In this document: piece after piece, positions 1 to 8,874 of the stretch
How the letters are laid out: each line of letters begins with the position of its first letter
How positions within the stretch are numbered: position 1 is the first letter of the stretch
From: Candidatus Treponema merdequi
GTDB taxonomy: Bacteria; Spirochaetota; Spirochaetia; Treponematales; Treponemataceae
Direction of reading: 5' to 3'
Length of the DNA: 54,589 nt
Assembly (NCBI GenBank): GCA_018064525.1
Contig: JAGHVB010000066.1
Location: forward strand, 1-54,589
Translations under genes and position numbers: made by a program
The notes under the pieces: model-generated
What the model was told of the DNA's origin: nothing
Database searches by the model: none
What the model saw: the letters and a program-made list of their open reading frames with translations, nothing else

Positions 1-67
1 TAAAAATCTTTATACATTACCTTCTGTTTTTTTTACAAAAAAATTCAAAAAAACACTATTTTTTTAT

Positions 68-95
68 TAAAGTTTTAATAACCTCCTGCCGATAA
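68..95 (+). promoter_or_regulatory. Sigma-28 (FliA) promoter of first flaB
   Basis: TAAAGTTT (68-75), 12 nt, then GCCGATAA (88-95): an exact match to the two FliA boxes. Transcription should start near 102, giving a flagellin leader of about 147 nt. It identifies this flagellin as a late flagellar gene. Confidence 0.85.
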
Positions 96-110
96 CATAA
101 AAGAGGAGTT

Positions 111-122
111 ATGGCCGCTTAA
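111..122 (+). other. Three-codon mini-ORF in flaB leader
   Basis: AGAGGAG (102-108) is followed by ATG GCC GCT TAA, i.e. Met-Ala-Ala-stop, at the extreme 5' end of the predicted sigma-28 transcript. It may simply be a ribosome standby or CsrA-type GGA site. No conservation data are available to me, so translation is conjecture. Confidence 0.3.
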
Positions 123-248
123 ACTTCATTCGAAGGGACGGTCAGACGATTCACTATAAAAATGTGTGGATGTAGCCTTGTAATACTGAAGCACATTTTT
201 ATAAAAGGACAAAAAGGATTTTGTCTTTCAATTTCCAAGGAGGAAATT

Positions 249-1109
249 ATGGTTATCAATCACAACATGTCAGCTATGTACGCTAACAGACAGCTTGGCG
301 TAACAGGTCTTACACTTTCTAAGGACATGGAGAAACTTTCTTCAGGAGAAAGGATCAACCGTGCAGGCGGCGATGCATCAGGACTCGCAGTATCTGAAAA
401 GATGCGTGCACAGATCCGTGGTTTGAACCAGGCTTCACAGAATGCTTCAAATGGTATCAGCTTTATTCAGACAACTGAAGGTTACCTTCAGGAAACAACT
501 GACATCATGCAGCGTATCCGTGAACTCGCAGTTCAGGCAGCAAACGGTATCTACTCTGATGAAGACCGTATGCAGATTCAGGTAGAAGTTTCTCAGCTTG
601 TTGATGAAGTTGACCGCATTGCAAGTTCAGCACAGTTTAACGGTATGAACATGCTTACAGGACGCTTCGCTCAGGCTACTGGTGAAAACACTCCTACTGG
701 TTCTATGTGGTTCCATATTGGTGCTAACATGGATCAGAGAATGTCTGTTTACATTGGTACAATGTCAGCTACTGCTCTTGGAGTACGCGAAATTGGAACA
801 GGTGACAAGATCACATTGGCAGGTCCAGATGATGCCAACCGCGCAATCGGTGTTGTAGATACTGCATTGATGAAAATCAATAAGCAGCGCGCAGACCTTG
901 GTGCATATCAGAACCGTATGGAATATGCTGTTAAGGGCTTGGATATTTCTGCTGAAAACCTCCAGGCTTCTGAATCACGTATCCGCGATACAGATATGGC
1001 TAGCCAGATGGTAGAATTTACTAAAAACAGCATTCTCCAGCAGGCTGGTACTGCAATGTTGGCTCAGGCTAACACTCAGTCACAGACAGTATTGAGCTTA
1101 CTCAGATAG
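249..1109 (+). CDS. flaB: Flagellar filament core protein FlaB (copy 1)
   Basis: Core flagellin of the spirochaete periplasmic flagellum, 286 residues, the usual length for treponemal FlaB. The N-terminal D0/D1 helices start MIVINHN-like ([13 protein letters not shown]) and contain the conserved [20 protein letters not shown] stretch. A short variable middle follows, then the C-terminal helices ending [14 protein letters not shown]. The start is ATG 249, because AAGGAGG (237-243) lies just upstream; the frame is open back to 162 but that would place the ribosome site inside the gene. It is driven by the sigma-28 promoter at 68-95. A second flaB lies 443 nt downstream and is strongly similar. 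Which numbered paralogue this is cannot be told without alignment. Confidence 0.96.
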   Translation: MVINHNMSAMYANRQLGVTGLTLSKDMEKLSSGERINRAGGDASGLAVSEKMRAQIRGLNQASQNASNGISFIQTTEGYLQETTDIMQRIRELAVQAANGIYSDEDRMQIQVEVSQLVDEVDRIASSAQFNGMNMLTGRFAQATGENTPTGSMWFHIGANMDQRMSVYIGTMSATALGVREIGTGDKITLAGPDDANRAIGVVDTALMKINKQRADLGAYQNRMEYAVKGLDISAENLQASESRIRDTDMASQMVEFTKNSILQQAGTAMLAQANTQSQTVLSLLR

Positions 1110-1150
1110 ATAAGCGAAAATACTAATCTGCCAGAGACAGAACAAATATA

Positions 1151-1174
1151 GCGGGGATTCTGTCCCCGCAAAAA
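1151..1174 (+). terminator. Hairpin after first flaB
   Basis: GCGGGGA / TCCCCGC stem (1151-1157 and 1163-1169) with a 5-nt loop, followed only by an A-rich then mixed stretch. The T-tract is weak, so it may be a processing or stability hairpin rather than a full terminator. The GGGGA...TCCCC core resembles the short repeats in rlmJ and at 52.5 kb. Confidence 0.5.
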
Positions 1175-1179
1175 TTGTC

Positions 1180-1208
1180 TTGTCTTTGTACAAAGAACGG
1201 TATATAAT
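1180..1208 (+). promoter_or_regulatory. Sigma-70-type promoter between flagellin genes
   Basis: TTGTCT (1180-1185), 17 nt, TATAAT (1203-1208). The -10 is perfect and the -35 is 4 of 6. Start site near 1215. It would give the second flaB a 338-nt leader. No convincing sigma-28 box was found for this gene. Confidence 0.55.
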
Positions 1209-1210
1209 AT

Positions 1211-1552
1211 AAATAGTTTATTCTTGCCTTTTGGCAGGAAAACTATTTATAGCGCGGTATTCTACTCTACTTTTAATCACGACATTTTCAATACCGCTAC
1301 CGTAAAAAAAATTAATGCATTTTCAGATGCATTTTGTTCTTTGAAAATAAGTTTTTCATGTGTGTTCTGTGACAGCATGGACAATCGGTTTTCGTTAAGT
1401 GGAATTTCTAAAAATTAAATTCCATTTGTGTAAGACTGATTTTTCCTGCTGTATGGGATCTGAAACTGTAAGGTTGGCGCTAAACTTTACTGCCCGCACA
1501 GACAGTGTGCAAAGCATGATGCTTTGTATTTAATCACATGGAGGGCTTAAAT
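1211..1552 (+). promoter_or_regulatory. Structured 5' leader of second flaB
   Basis: No gene is supported in this stretch. It holds three hairpins. The first (1211-1248) pairs AAATAGTTT with AAACTATTT and continues through TTCTTGCC/GGCAGGAA around a TTTT loop. The second (1400-1424) pairs TGGAATTT with AAATTCCA. The third (1511-1525) pairs AAAGCA with TGCTTT just before the ribosome site. The first sits at the predicted 5' end of the transcript from 1180-1208, so the region may be a regulated leader or contain a separate small RNA. Confidence 0.45.
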
Positions 1553-2407
1553 ATGATTATTAACCACAACATGAGCTCAATGTATGCTAACAGAACTCTT
1601 GGCATCTCAAACGATGCTATTATGGGCAACATTGAAAAACTTAGCTCTGGCGAAAAAATTAACCGCGCTGGAGATGACGCTTCAGGACTTGCAGTATCTG
1701 AAAAGATGCGCAGCCAGATTCGTGGTCTTAACCAGGCTAACAGAAACATCGAAAACGGTGTTTCATTCATTCAGGCAACAGAAGGATATCTTCAGGAAAC
1801 TACAGATATTCTTCAGCGTGTTCGTGAACTCGCAGTACAGTCAGCAAACGGTATCTACTCAGATGAAGACCGTATGCAGATTCAGGTAGAAGTATCACAG
1901 CTTGTATCAGAAGTTGACCGCATTGCTTCACAGGCACAGTTCAACGGAATGAACCTTCTTACTGGTGCTTTCTCTTCAGAAACACAGTCAGGAAGAATCA
2001 TGCAGTTCCAGATCGGTGCAAACATGGACCAGAATGCTCGTGTATACATTGGAACAATGACTGCTCAGGCTCTTGGCCTCAAAGGCACACAGGGAACTGA
2101 CGATCAGATTGGAATTGCTACACCAGAAAGTGCTAACATGGCAATTGGTACAATCGACAATGCACTTATGACTGTTTCTAAACAGCGTGCAGACCTCGGT
2201 GCTTACCAGAACCGCTTTGAAATGGCAGCTGATGGAGTAAACGTTGCAGCAGAAAATCTTCAGGCTGCAGAAAGCCTTATCCGCGATACAGATATGGCTA
2301 GCGAGATGGTAGAATATACTAAGAATCAGATTCTCACACAGTCTGGTACTGCAATGCTCGCACAGGCTAACTCACAGAGCCAGAACGTTCTTGCTTTGTT
2401 AAGATAG
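1553..2407 (+). CDS. flaB: Flagellar filament core protein FlaB (copy 2)
   Basis: Second core flagellin, 284 residues, sharing the D0/D1 ends with copy 1 almost word for word (for example [19 protein letters not shown]) and differing mostly in the central segment and N-terminal 30 residues. Start ATG 1553 is chosen because GGAGGG (1540-1545) sits 7 nt before it; the upstream in-frame ATG at 1538 overlaps that ribosome site. Spirochaete filaments are built from several FlaB isoforms, so the two adjacent copies are expected to co-assemble. The ribosome site GGAGGG is complementary to CCCTCC in the loop of the small RNA candidate at 41.03 kb. Confidence 0.96.
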   Translation: MIINHNMSSMYANRTLGISNDAIMGNIEKLSSGEKINRAGDDASGLAVSEKMRSQIRGLNQANRNIENGVSFIQATEGYLQETTDILQRVRELAVQSANGIYSDEDRMQIQVEVSQLVSEVDRIASQAQFNGMNLLTGAFSSETQSGRIMQFQIGANMDQNARVYIGTMTAQALGLKGTQGTDDQIGIATPESANMAIGTIDNALMTVSKQRADLGAYQNRFEMAADGVNVAAENLQAAESLIRDTDMASEMVEYTKNQILTQSGTAMLAQANSQSQNVLALLR

Positions 2408-2479
2408 TCAGATAAAAAAATCGTATTTGTCTTTGAGAGACTTCTGGATGTCGTCTTTTTTGACACAATACGTGGGATC

Positions 2480-2510
2480 GGAGAGGTGCGCCCCTCTCCT
2501 TTCTCTAATT
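2480..2510 (+). terminator. Terminator-like hairpin after second flaB
   Basis: GGAGAGG (2480-2486) pairs with CCTCTCC (2493-2499), 6-nt loop, followed by TTTCT. The T-tract is interrupted. Because flaG and fliD follow in the same direction it may be a partial terminator that lets flagellin be made in excess. Confidence 0.55.
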
Positions 2511-2526
2511 TCAGGAGGAAATGCCT

Positions 2527-2907
2527 ATGAATACTATCAGTAACATAGGGTCAAGCATGGCCATGGAAGGCCGATATTACAGTTCCGGTTCTGTCAAAAA
2601 TGCAAATTCAGAAAAGGCTGCTGTCGTTCAGCACCTTAATATTGCCGATGGAGCCAGAGTTGTGGACAACCTTGTCCAGAACAATGCCGAGATAAAAGCT
2701 GATGCTTCTGAGCTTCAGAAACTGTCTGACATGGTAATGGGCAGAAAACTTCAGTTCAACGTAAATGAAGAACTGGGTACCATAGTCGTAAAAGTTGTTG
2801 ATCCTAGTACAAACCAGGTCATAAAAGAAATACCTTCTGCAGATGTTCAGAAAATTAAAATCAACATCAGAAAAGCAATTGGTGTTTTGTTCGACGAAAT
2901 TATTTAA
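2527..2907 (+). CDS. flaG: FlaG-family flagellar protein
   Basis: 126 residues, the size and C-terminal pattern of FlaG: a disordered N-terminus, then a compact domain reading LQFNVNEELGTIVVKVVDP and VIKEIPSADVQKI, typical of the family. FlaG affects filament length in other bacteria. Start ATG 2527 is preferred: AGGAGG (2513-2518) is 8 nt away, whereas the alternative ATG at 2521 leaves only 2 nt. It lies between flaB and fliD, the usual FlaG position in treponemes, with 28 nt to fliD. Confidence 0.88.
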   Translation: MNTISNIGSSMAMEGRYYSSGSVKNANSEKAAVVQHLNIADGARVVDNLVQNNAEIKADASELQKLSDMVMGRKLQFNVNEELGTIVVKVVDPSTNQVIKEIPSADVQKIKINIRKAIGVLFDEII

Positions 2908-2935
2908 TCTTGGGAATTAAGGGTGGCGAGATTAT

Positions 2936-4996
2936 ATGTCCGGACTGAACATACCTGGAGTAAATGACAAATATAAAACCAATGACATTGTAGAAGGCCT
3001 GATGAAGGTCGAGAGAATTCCGCTTACACGAGAACAGGAAAATCTTGAGACTTTTAAAAAACAGCAGGACGCCTGGCGAACTGTAAACCAGAAAATGTCA
3101 TCTCTCAGAGACTCAGTAAAAACACTCTACTCTTTTGATAATCCATTCAATAATAAACTTGCATCCTCATCAGAAGAAAACGCAGTTACCGCAACTGCCG
3201 GAAGAGAAGCCGCTTATGAATCTTTTCAGGTTGACGTAATTACACCGGCAACTTCAGACAGATTTTTATCAATGGAAATTGAAAAAGGAATGTCTGTTCC
3301 TGCGGGACTTTATACTTACAAAACCGGTGACAAAACAATTCAGATGAACTGGAAAGGCGGTAAAATCGAAGACTTTGTTTCAAGTCTTAACAAACGCGGA
3401 AAAGATGTTATAAAAGCAAGCCTTATCGGCGTAAACAAAGGAAATAAAGCATTATTAATCGAAAGTCTTAAAACAGGAAAAGACGCAAGATTAGTATTTA
3501 AAGATAAAGCACTTGATTTTGCACTTGAAACCAAAATGGTTCAGAAAATAAAATCTGAAGAATCTTCATTTGGAAAAGATTTTTCAGAAATTAAAGGTCT
3601 TACTAAATTAACTGATGTTGAACAGGATGGAATGCCTCAGCTTTCAAACGAAGGTGTAACAATTTCAAATGAAAAAATTTCAGTTCCGCCTCGCGGAGGT
3701 TTTGCTTTGGAAATTCCACAAAATATTGCAAAAGAAAATAATAAGACACTTTCTTTTAATGTCAGGGCTGTAAATACAGAAGATATAACAGATATCTTAA
3801 ATACAAAAAGTTCAGAACCAGTTTTACCAGATCCCGGCGGAATAACTTTTCAGTCAATTTCAATTTCGAACAATCAGTCTTCTGTAAGCATTCCGAAAAA
3901 CGACAAGCCGCAGATTCCACTTGAAAAAATTAAGACAGATTCTGTTTTATTCATTCAATTTAATGACGGAACTGAACGCGAAGTAAAAATTACAGATGAA
4001 GTTTTTTCTGAAAAAGGAAATGACTTAAAAATAAATTTAAGTGAATATCCCGGCGCAAAATCAATTGTATTAAAAAACAGAAATACGGGTGTTTCATATT
4101 TTATTTCTCAAATTACAGCCTACGATGAAAATGCAGATCTTGGATACGGACCTTGTAATGCAGTAAGCGAAGCAGGAGACGCAATTATAAAATATGAAGG
4201 AATTACAATTACAAGACCAGAAAATAAAATCGATGATATAATTCCGCATGTAACTTTAAATCTTACTCAAAAAACAGACAGAACTGCAACAATCAAAATA
4301 GAACCTGATACAGAAAGTGCAAAAGATGCACTTATAAATTTTGTAGGCCGTTATAATCAGGCCGTAGCAGAGTTAAATATTCTTTCTCAGAACAAACCGG
4401 AACTTGTTTCAGAACTTGATTATCTTTCGGGAGATGAAAAAAAAGAATACACAGATAAACTTGGAATGTTTTTTAATGACTTTTCACTTTCAAATGTAAA
4501 AGCACAGATGCAGTCAATAATTTCAGGTGTTTATCAGGCAAGTGAATCTGATACAATTACAATGCTCAGCCAGATTGGAATATCGACAAACGCAACAAGT
4601 TTTTCGGGCTACAATCCCGGAAAAATGCGCGGATATCTTGAAATAAACGAAAAAGTTTTAGACGAACATCTTAAGACAGACCTTGATGGAATAAAAACTT
4701 TGTTCGGATTTGATTCTGACGGAGACTTGATTGTCGATTCTGGAATCGGCTGCAAACTTGATAAGACTCTTACAGCATATGTTCAGTCTGGTGGAATTCT
4801 TGCAGGAAAAACTTCTACTCTCGATAAACAGATAAAATCAAGTGAACAGAAAATTGCTAAACTTGAAGACCAGCTTGACAGAAAAGAGGCTGAATTAAAA
4901 TCAAAATACGGACAAATGGAAAGTACACTCAATTCACTTGAAAGTCAGTCAAATTCCATCAATAACTTTTCAAAACAGCAGCAAAACAACCGATAA
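2936..4996 (+). CDS. fliD: Flagellar filament cap protein FliD (HAP2)
   Basis: 686 residues, the typical long spirochaete FliD. FliD caps the growing filament and folds flagellin into place. The N-terminal FliD_N domain begins SGLNIPGVNDKYKTNDIVEG and contains KQQDAWRTVNQKMSSLRDSV. The C-terminal domain has the conserved GISTNATSFSGYNPGKMRG-type block and DGIKTLFGFDSDGDLIVDSG (about residues 580-605), then a long terminal coiled coil rich in K, E, Q (about 625-686). The start follows a GGGTGGCGAG ribosome site. It is the last recognised structural gene before two genes of less certain role. Confidence 0.93.
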   Translation: MSGLNIPGVNDKYKTNDIVEGLMKVERIPLTREQENLETFKKQQDAWRTVNQKMSSLRDSVKTLYSFDNPFNNKLASSSEENAVTATAGREAAYESFQVDVITPATSDRFLSMEIEKGMSVPAGLYTYKTGDKTIQMNWKGGKIEDFVSSLNKRGKDVIKASLIGVNKGNKALLIESLKTGKDARLVFKDKALDFALETKMVQKIKSEESSFGKDFSEIKGLTKLTDVEQDGMPQLSNEGVTISNEKISVPPRGGFALEIPQNIAKENNKTLSFNVRAVNTEDITDILNTKSSEPVLPDPGGITFQSISISNNQSSVSIPKNDKPQIPLEKIKTDSVLFIQFNDGTEREVKITDEVFSEKGNDLKINLSEYPGAKSIVLKNRNTGVSYFISQITAYDENADLGYGPCNAVSEAGDAIIKYEGITITRPENKIDDIIPHVTLNLTQKTDRTATIKIEPDTESAKDALINFVGRYNQAVAELNILSQNKPELVSELDYLSGDEKKEYTDKLGMFFNDFSLSNVKAQMQSIISGVYQASESDTITMLSQIGISTNATSFSGYNPGKMRGYLEINEKVLDEHLKTDLDGIKTLFGFDSDGDLIVDSGIGCKLDKTLTAYVQSGGILAGKTSTLDKQIKSSEQKIAKLEDQLDRKEAELKSKYGQMESTLNSLESQSNSINNFSKQQQNNR

Positions 4997-5027
4997 TATA
5001 AATATAAACTGAACAAAGGATTTTATT

Positions 5028-5618
5028 ATGGAATTTTTAGTAAACGGACAAAAACTTGATATTACTCTTCAGAATGAAAAAACTATCGGCGATGTTTTAA
5101 AAGCTTTCGAAATCAGCTGTGAACAGAATAAACTTGCTGCAATCGGAATTGCTTTAAATGATAAAACAGTAACAGCAGAAGAATTTGATGAAGTAAGCAG
5201 TTTACCAATCGAAGAAAATACAAAACTTGATGTTTCTGTAATTTCAGAGACTGCAATTTCTGAAAGTTTTAAACAGTCTGCTGTTGAAATAAAAGAAGTT
5301 GTTGAACTTTTAAAAAACATTCCTGTTGAAATGCAAAGTGGAAAAGATGCACAGGCAAAGAAATCAATAATAAAGCTTTCTGATGTTATGAATGCTTTCT
5401 GCAGTACGGTTACATGGTCCAGTCTGTTTCCGGAAGCATTTTCAGGTATTAAAGTCAACGAAAAAACTTTGTCAGATTTTTTAGCAGAACTCTCTCCTAT
5501 TCTCAAAGATTTTAGCGACGCACTTGAAAATTCGGACTCAGTTTTACTTGGAGATCTTTCGGAATACGAAATCTGTCCAAGACTGGAATCACTTTCAGAA
5601 GCACTCGGGAGTTTATAA
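5028..5618 (+). CDS. Unknown protein between fliD and PilZ gene
   Basis: 196 residues; I do not recognise the family. No signal peptide or membrane segment is visible, so it should be cytoplasmic. The first 75 residues (EFLVNGQKLDITLQNEKTIG then KLDVSVISE) alternate in a way that suggests a small ubiquitin-like beta-grasp fold. The rest is helical and acidic. AAAGGA precedes the ATG by 8 nt. It abuts the next gene with no gap (stop TAA then ATG), so it is translated as part of the fliD operon. Position directly after fliD makes an export-chaperone role possible, but that is inference only. Confidence 0.75.
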   Translation: MEFLVNGQKLDITLQNEKTIGDVLKAFEISCEQNKLAAIGIALNDKTVTAEEFDEVSSLPIEENTKLDVSVISETAISESFKQSAVEIKEVVELLKNIPVEMQSGKDAQAKKSIIKLSDVMNAFCSTVTWSSLFPEAFSGIKVNEKTLSDFLAELSPILKDFSDALENSDSVLLGDLSEYEICPRLESLSEALGSL

Positions 5619-6704
5619 ATGAATTTATTACAAGTCGGTTCACCACTTGCAGCAAGACAGAATCCTCTTGCATATATGATAATTCTGTATCTTGTTATTG
5701 CAGTTGCTGTTATTTTTGCATTCTGGATCTATTTACAGCTTCTCAAAAAAAAGCATTCAACACCAGAATGGATTGAAGCTCAAAAAACCAAAGCGACAGA
5801 ATTTAAAGACATTCAGAAATTAGCAAAAAAAATCGGTTTAAATAAAGAAGAAATTTTACTTCTCTGGAAAATCTGCCGCGAGAATGAAGTTCCAAATATT
5901 TTTTATAATTATTCTGATGATGATCTTGTAGATGGAATTTTTAAGTCTGCATTCAGAAAAATGGCACAGATGCGTCTTTCTGACAGAGAACTCTATGAAC
6001 TTTTCCGACTTCGTTTTCACATTTATAAATCTGTAACTTATTCAGGTTCTGTTACAAGTTCTTCAAATATTCCGCTTGAAACAGTTTTATCATATCCATC
6101 CCCAAGCGGATTTCAATATCAGTTTATACTTGAAAAAAACGATAAAAACGGTCTTTACTTAAAAATTCCAGAAACACTTGAAGAAACAAGCCAGGACAGA
6201 CCTAAACCTCTTGATAAAATTGCTCTCATTTTCAGCCTTCCAAACAAACAGCAGTTTGCTCTTGTAACCCGTGTCGTTCAATATCTGTCACAGCCAGATG
6301 GCGAAAAACAGCTTTTAGTAACACATTCAAACACTGTATGCCCTCAAAGCCGCCGAACCTCAAGACGTTTTGCTGTAAACCGCGACTGTAAATTCTCTGC
6401 TGTAGAAGTTTCTACTTCTCAATCCGGAGAACTTTCTTTTAAACCAAAAGACAAAAAATATGATGGATCTGTAGTAGACCTTTCTGAAGGCGGATGCAAA
6501 ATATTTACAACTCTTCCTATCAAGCAGAAGCAATATTTATATATGGAATTTGAAGTTCTTGGAAAAACAGAAGGTTTTTACGGTCAAATTGCAAATACCC
6601 GCACCGATTTAGATACAGGACTTTATTCACTTCATATTGGATTTAAATTATTACCACTTGAAACAAAAGTTAAAATTTTAACTGATTTATATGATTGGTC
6701 ATAA
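5619..6704 (+). CDS. Membrane-anchored PilZ-domain c-di-GMP receptor
   Basis: 361 residues. One membrane segment at about 18-41 (LAYMIILYLVIAVAVIFAFW) anchors a cytoplasmic region. The C-terminal PilZ domain shows the arginine motif RRTSRRF (about 244-250) and DLSEGGCKI (about 287-295), the residues that hold cyclic-di-GMP in this family. The middle (45-235) has no motif I can name. It starts immediately at the end of the preceding gene. Placement behind flagellin and cap genes suggests it links cyclic-di-GMP level to motility; HD-GYP proteins in this window could degrade its ligand. Confidence 0.88.
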   Translation: MNLLQVGSPLAARQNPLAYMIILYLVIAVAVIFAFWIYLQLLKKKHSTPEWIEAQKTKATEFKDIQKLAKKIGLNKEEILLLWKICRENEVPNIFYNYSDDDLVDGIFKSAFRKMAQMRLSDRELYELFRLRFHIYKSVTYSGSVTSSSNIPLETVLSYPSPSGFQYQFILEKNDKNGLYLKIPETLEETSQDRPKPLDKIALIFSLPNKQQFALVTRVVQYLSQPDGEKQLLVTHSNTVCPQSRRTSRRFAVNRDCKFSAVEVSTSQSGELSFKPKDKKYDGSVVDLSEGGCKIFTTLPIKQKQYLYMEFEVLGKTEGFYGQIANTRTDLDTGLYSLHIGFKLLPLETKVKILTDLYDWS

Positions 6705-6709
6705 ATTCT

Positions 6710-6738
6710 TGACGATTGGCAACTCTTATTTTATAATT
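6710..6738 (+). promoter_or_regulatory. Sigma-70 promoter before small gene-tsaE
   Basis: TTGACG (6710-6715), 17 nt, TATAAT (6733-6738), 11 of 12 consensus positions. It lies right after the PilZ gene and separates housekeeping transcription (tsaE, tsaB) from the flagellar operon. Confidence 0.8.
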
Positions 6739-6757
6739 AAATGTACGGATAGAATTT

Positions 6758-7021
6758 ATGAACATACTGGAACTTAAAGACGTCAGCCGCGAAGAAGGAG
6801 AAATTTTTTATTTAAGAAAATTTTCAGGAATTGCGGTTTTAGAATTACCTACAACAACAGAAGATGTACCCATTTCATTCAGCATTGAGACAAGCCCTTT
6901 TGGACAGAGAACTATCGCTGTTAAGGTAAATTCAACTCCAAATTATCCGGTTGTTCCATTGATTACTGCGTTAAAATCGTATATCTTAACAAGCGACAAA
7001 GAAGGTCGTTTACCACAATGA
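6758..7021 (+). CDS. Small conserved-context protein upstream of tsaE
   Basis: 87 residues, family not recognised. No signal peptide or membrane helix. The sequence is a run of likely beta strands (GIAVLELPTTTEDVPISFSI, then RTIAVKVNS) ending in a helix. Its stop overlaps the tsaE start by four bases (ATGA at 7018-7021), so the two are translationally coupled. A near-consensus promoter lies 20 nt upstream of the start codon. The position matches an orphan small gene in the same place in treponemal flaB-to-tsaB clusters as I remember them. Confidence 0.72.
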   Translation: MNILELKDVSREEGEIFYLRKFSGIAVLELPTTTEDVPISFSIETSPFGQRTIAVKVNSTPNYPVVPLITALKSYILTSDKEGRLPQ

Positions 7022-7461
7022 AAAATCTTACATTACATACAAAATCCTCAGAAGAAACAATTGAACTTGGCCGTAAAATCGGTAGTCTTTTGCAGAAAGG
7101 TGATATTCTTGCAATGCAGGGAACATTAGCAGCCGGAAAGACAACTATTACAAAAGGAATTGCAGAAAGTCTTGGCGTTAAAGATGTGATTACAAGTCCA
7201 ACTTTCTGTCTAATTTCAGAATACGAAGGAAAAATGCCTTTATATCACATTGATGTTTACAGACTTGACGGACCAGAAGATTTTGTTAATCTCGGAACAG
7301 ATGACATGCTTTACGGCAACGGAGTGACAATCATCGAATGGAGTGAAAAAATCATGGAAGAGCTTCCTAAAGACTGCATGATTATTCGTCTTACTCCACT
7401 CAGTGACGGAAGCACTGAGCGAACAATCGAAATTGAAAACTGGCCGTATGAAGATCTCTAA
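7018..7461 (+). CDS. tsaE: tRNA t6A synthesis ATPase TsaE
   Basis: 147 residues, the normal TsaE length. TsaE is the small P-loop ATPase that works with TsaB and TsaD to place threonylcarbamoyl on A37 of ANN-decoding tRNAs. The Walker A is GTLAAGKT (35-42), followed by the characteristic TSPTFCLISEYEG and the YHIDVYRL and EWSEK blocks. It overlaps the upstream small gene by four bases and is followed 51 nt later by tsaB. Confidence 0.95.
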   Translation: MKNLTLHTKSSEETIELGRKIGSLLQKGDILAMQGTLAAGKTTITKGIAESLGVKDVITSPTFCLISEYEGKMPLYHIDVYRLDGPEDFVNLGTDDMLYGNGVTIIEWSEKIMEELPKDCMIIRLTPLSDGSTERTIEIENWPYEDL

Positions 7462-7512
7462 AAAACGGCCTTACAATAATATTTTTTAAGATTTAATTAA
7501 AGGAAGTTTTAC

Positions 7513-8190
7513 ATGAAAGCTCTCGCAATTGATACATCACTTACAAGAATTACAATCGCTGCAAAAAATGATGATAACACAGCATATGTCACTTTAGATA
7601 TCGGAATGAAACAGTCAGAAAAACTTGTTCCGACAATTGAATATGTTTTACAGACTGTCGGTCTTAAAACAAATGAGCTTGACTACTCTGTTTTATGTAA
7701 AGGACCCGGAAGTTTTACAGGACTTCGCCTTGCATTTTCTGCATTAAAAGCAATTGAAATGGCTCATGAAGTTCCTGTTTATGGCATTCCTACACTTGAA
7801 TGCTATTCTTATGCTTACAAAAATATTTTAGAACCTGTAATCTGTGCTGTCGATGCAAAGAAAAACAGATTTTATGTAAGAGTATCTGCCAACGGAAATG
7901 TTTGTATTGAAGACGGAGATTTTGAAATTTCCGACATTAAGACAAAACTTGAAGAACTTGGTGTTGATGTTTTCTTTGTCTGTGGAAGTGATGCAAAACT
8001 TTTTATCGAACGCATTAAAGATGAAATGAAAGATGTTAAATTTGTATATCTCGAAGGAAAACCAAACGAAACAGAAAATCTTTTTGAAATTGCAGAATAT
8101 ATGATTTCAAAAAAAATACCGGCCCTAAAAGATTTTGAAGGACCGGTTTATATCCGTGCAAGTGAAGCTGAAGAAAATCTTAATAAATAA
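7513..8190 (+). CDS. tsaB: tRNA t6A synthesis protein TsaB
   Basis: 225 residues, ASKHA-fold partner of TsaD in t6A synthesis. It starts KALAIDTSLTRITIA and carries the diagnostic GPGSFTGLRLAFS block (about 64-76) and the later VDAKKNRFYV strand. TsaB itself is not catalytic; it scaffolds TsaD. TAAAGGAAG precedes the ATG. Its stop is only 4 nt from the stop of csrA on the other strand, with no clear terminator between them. Confidence 0.95.
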   Translation: MKALAIDTSLTRITIAAKNDDNTAYVTLDIGMKQSEKLVPTIEYVLQTVGLKTNELDYSVLCKGPGSFTGLRLAFSALKAIEMAHEVPVYGIPTLECYSYAYKNILEPVICAVDAKKNRFYVRVSANGNVCIEDGDFEISDIKTKLEELGVDVFFVCGSDAKLFIERIKDEMKDVKFVYLEGKPNETENLFEIAEYMISKKIPALKDFEGPVYIRASEAEENLNK

Positions 8191-8194
8191 GATT

Positions 8195-8422
8195 CTAGCT
8201 TAAAAGTTTTTTAAGTGCTGCAATTCCTTTTGTATCAGGGATTGCAGAAGCTGCTTTATTTTCAGACTGAATTGCATTAAAAACTTCCTGTCTGAAAACT
8301 TTTACATTCTTTGGAGCTTCAACTCCAATCTTTACCTGATCACCTCTGATTTCGATGATAGTTAAAGTTATATCGTCTCCAATTTTAATTTTTTCATCAA
8401 TTTTTCTGGATAAAATCAGCAT
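8195..8422 (-). CDS. csrA: Carbon storage regulator CsrA
   Basis: 75 residues. CsrA is a dimeric RNA-binding protein that represses translation by binding GGA motifs in leaders; in many flagellated bacteria it controls flagellin. It begins [12 protein letters not shown], with the RNA-contact leucine at 4 and arginine at 44 ([10 protein letters not shown]) conserved. The family usually ends near 60-70 residues; the last 15 here are a short extension. Its start overlaps the end of fliW by 7 nt, giving translational coupling. The first flaB leader in this window has several GGA motifs, so flagellin is the obvious target. Confidence 0.96.
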   Translation of the reverse strand: MLILSRKIDEKIKIGDDITLTIIEIRGDQVKIGVEAPKNVKVFRQEVFNAIQSENKAASAIPDTKGIAALKKLLS

Positions 8423-8862
8423 ACACTCTCCTTCTCCTGAAGAGCTTTTACGATATCATGTTTTGTTGTCCATTTGTTTGAATTAAGAATTACCTGTAAA
8501 CATTGATTTGTATTTTTATTAATTACAATAGGTCCCTGAAGATTTGCAGTAACCGGTGTATTATCTCTTGGAATTGTTACGATTGCCATAACATAAACAT
8601 CTGCAGGAGAATTGATTCCGATTTTTGCAAGTGATTTATCATCTACATCAAGTTCATAATCATTTACAATCAAAAAAGGATCAACAATTAAGAATGCAAG
8701 ATTCTGATCATCAAGTGACTGCATCCACATAAATGGAGAATACTCTGATTCATAAACCGCATAATTATGATAAAGTTCAAATCCAAACAGGCCTTCCGGA
8801 AATGAAAAAATATGAGAATCATCAACCTGTACTATTTTACCCTGTCTTGTTTTAACATCCAT
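8416..8862 (-). CDS. fliW: Flagellar assembly factor FliW
   Basis: 148 residues. FliW binds either flagellin or CsrA; when flagellin has been exported, FliW is free to take CsrA off the flagellin mRNA. Family blocks visible are [13 protein letters not shown] (about 18-30), [20 protein letters not shown] (about 43-62) and [20 protein letters not shown] (about 108-127). It is coupled to csrA by overlap and follows flgL by 12 nt, so flagellar expression controls its own regulator. Confidence 0.95.
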   Translation of the reverse strand: MDVKTRQGKIVQVDDSHIFSFPEGLFGFELYHNYAVYESEYSPFMWMQSLDDQNLAFLIVDPFLIVNDYELDVDDKSLAKIGINSPADVYVMAIVTIPRDNTPVTANLQGPIVINKNTNQCLQVILNSNKWTTKHDIVKALQEKESVC

Positions 8863-8874
8863 GTTTTGCCTCTA

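Noticed and set aside
162..248. Extended N-terminus for the first flaB starting at ATG 162
   Set aside because: It would put the strong AAGGAGG site inside the gene and add 29 residues not found in FlaB proteins.
1224..1418. 64-codon frame between the flagellin genes
   Set aside because: No ribosome site, overlaps the 5' hairpin, composition unlike neighbouring proteins.
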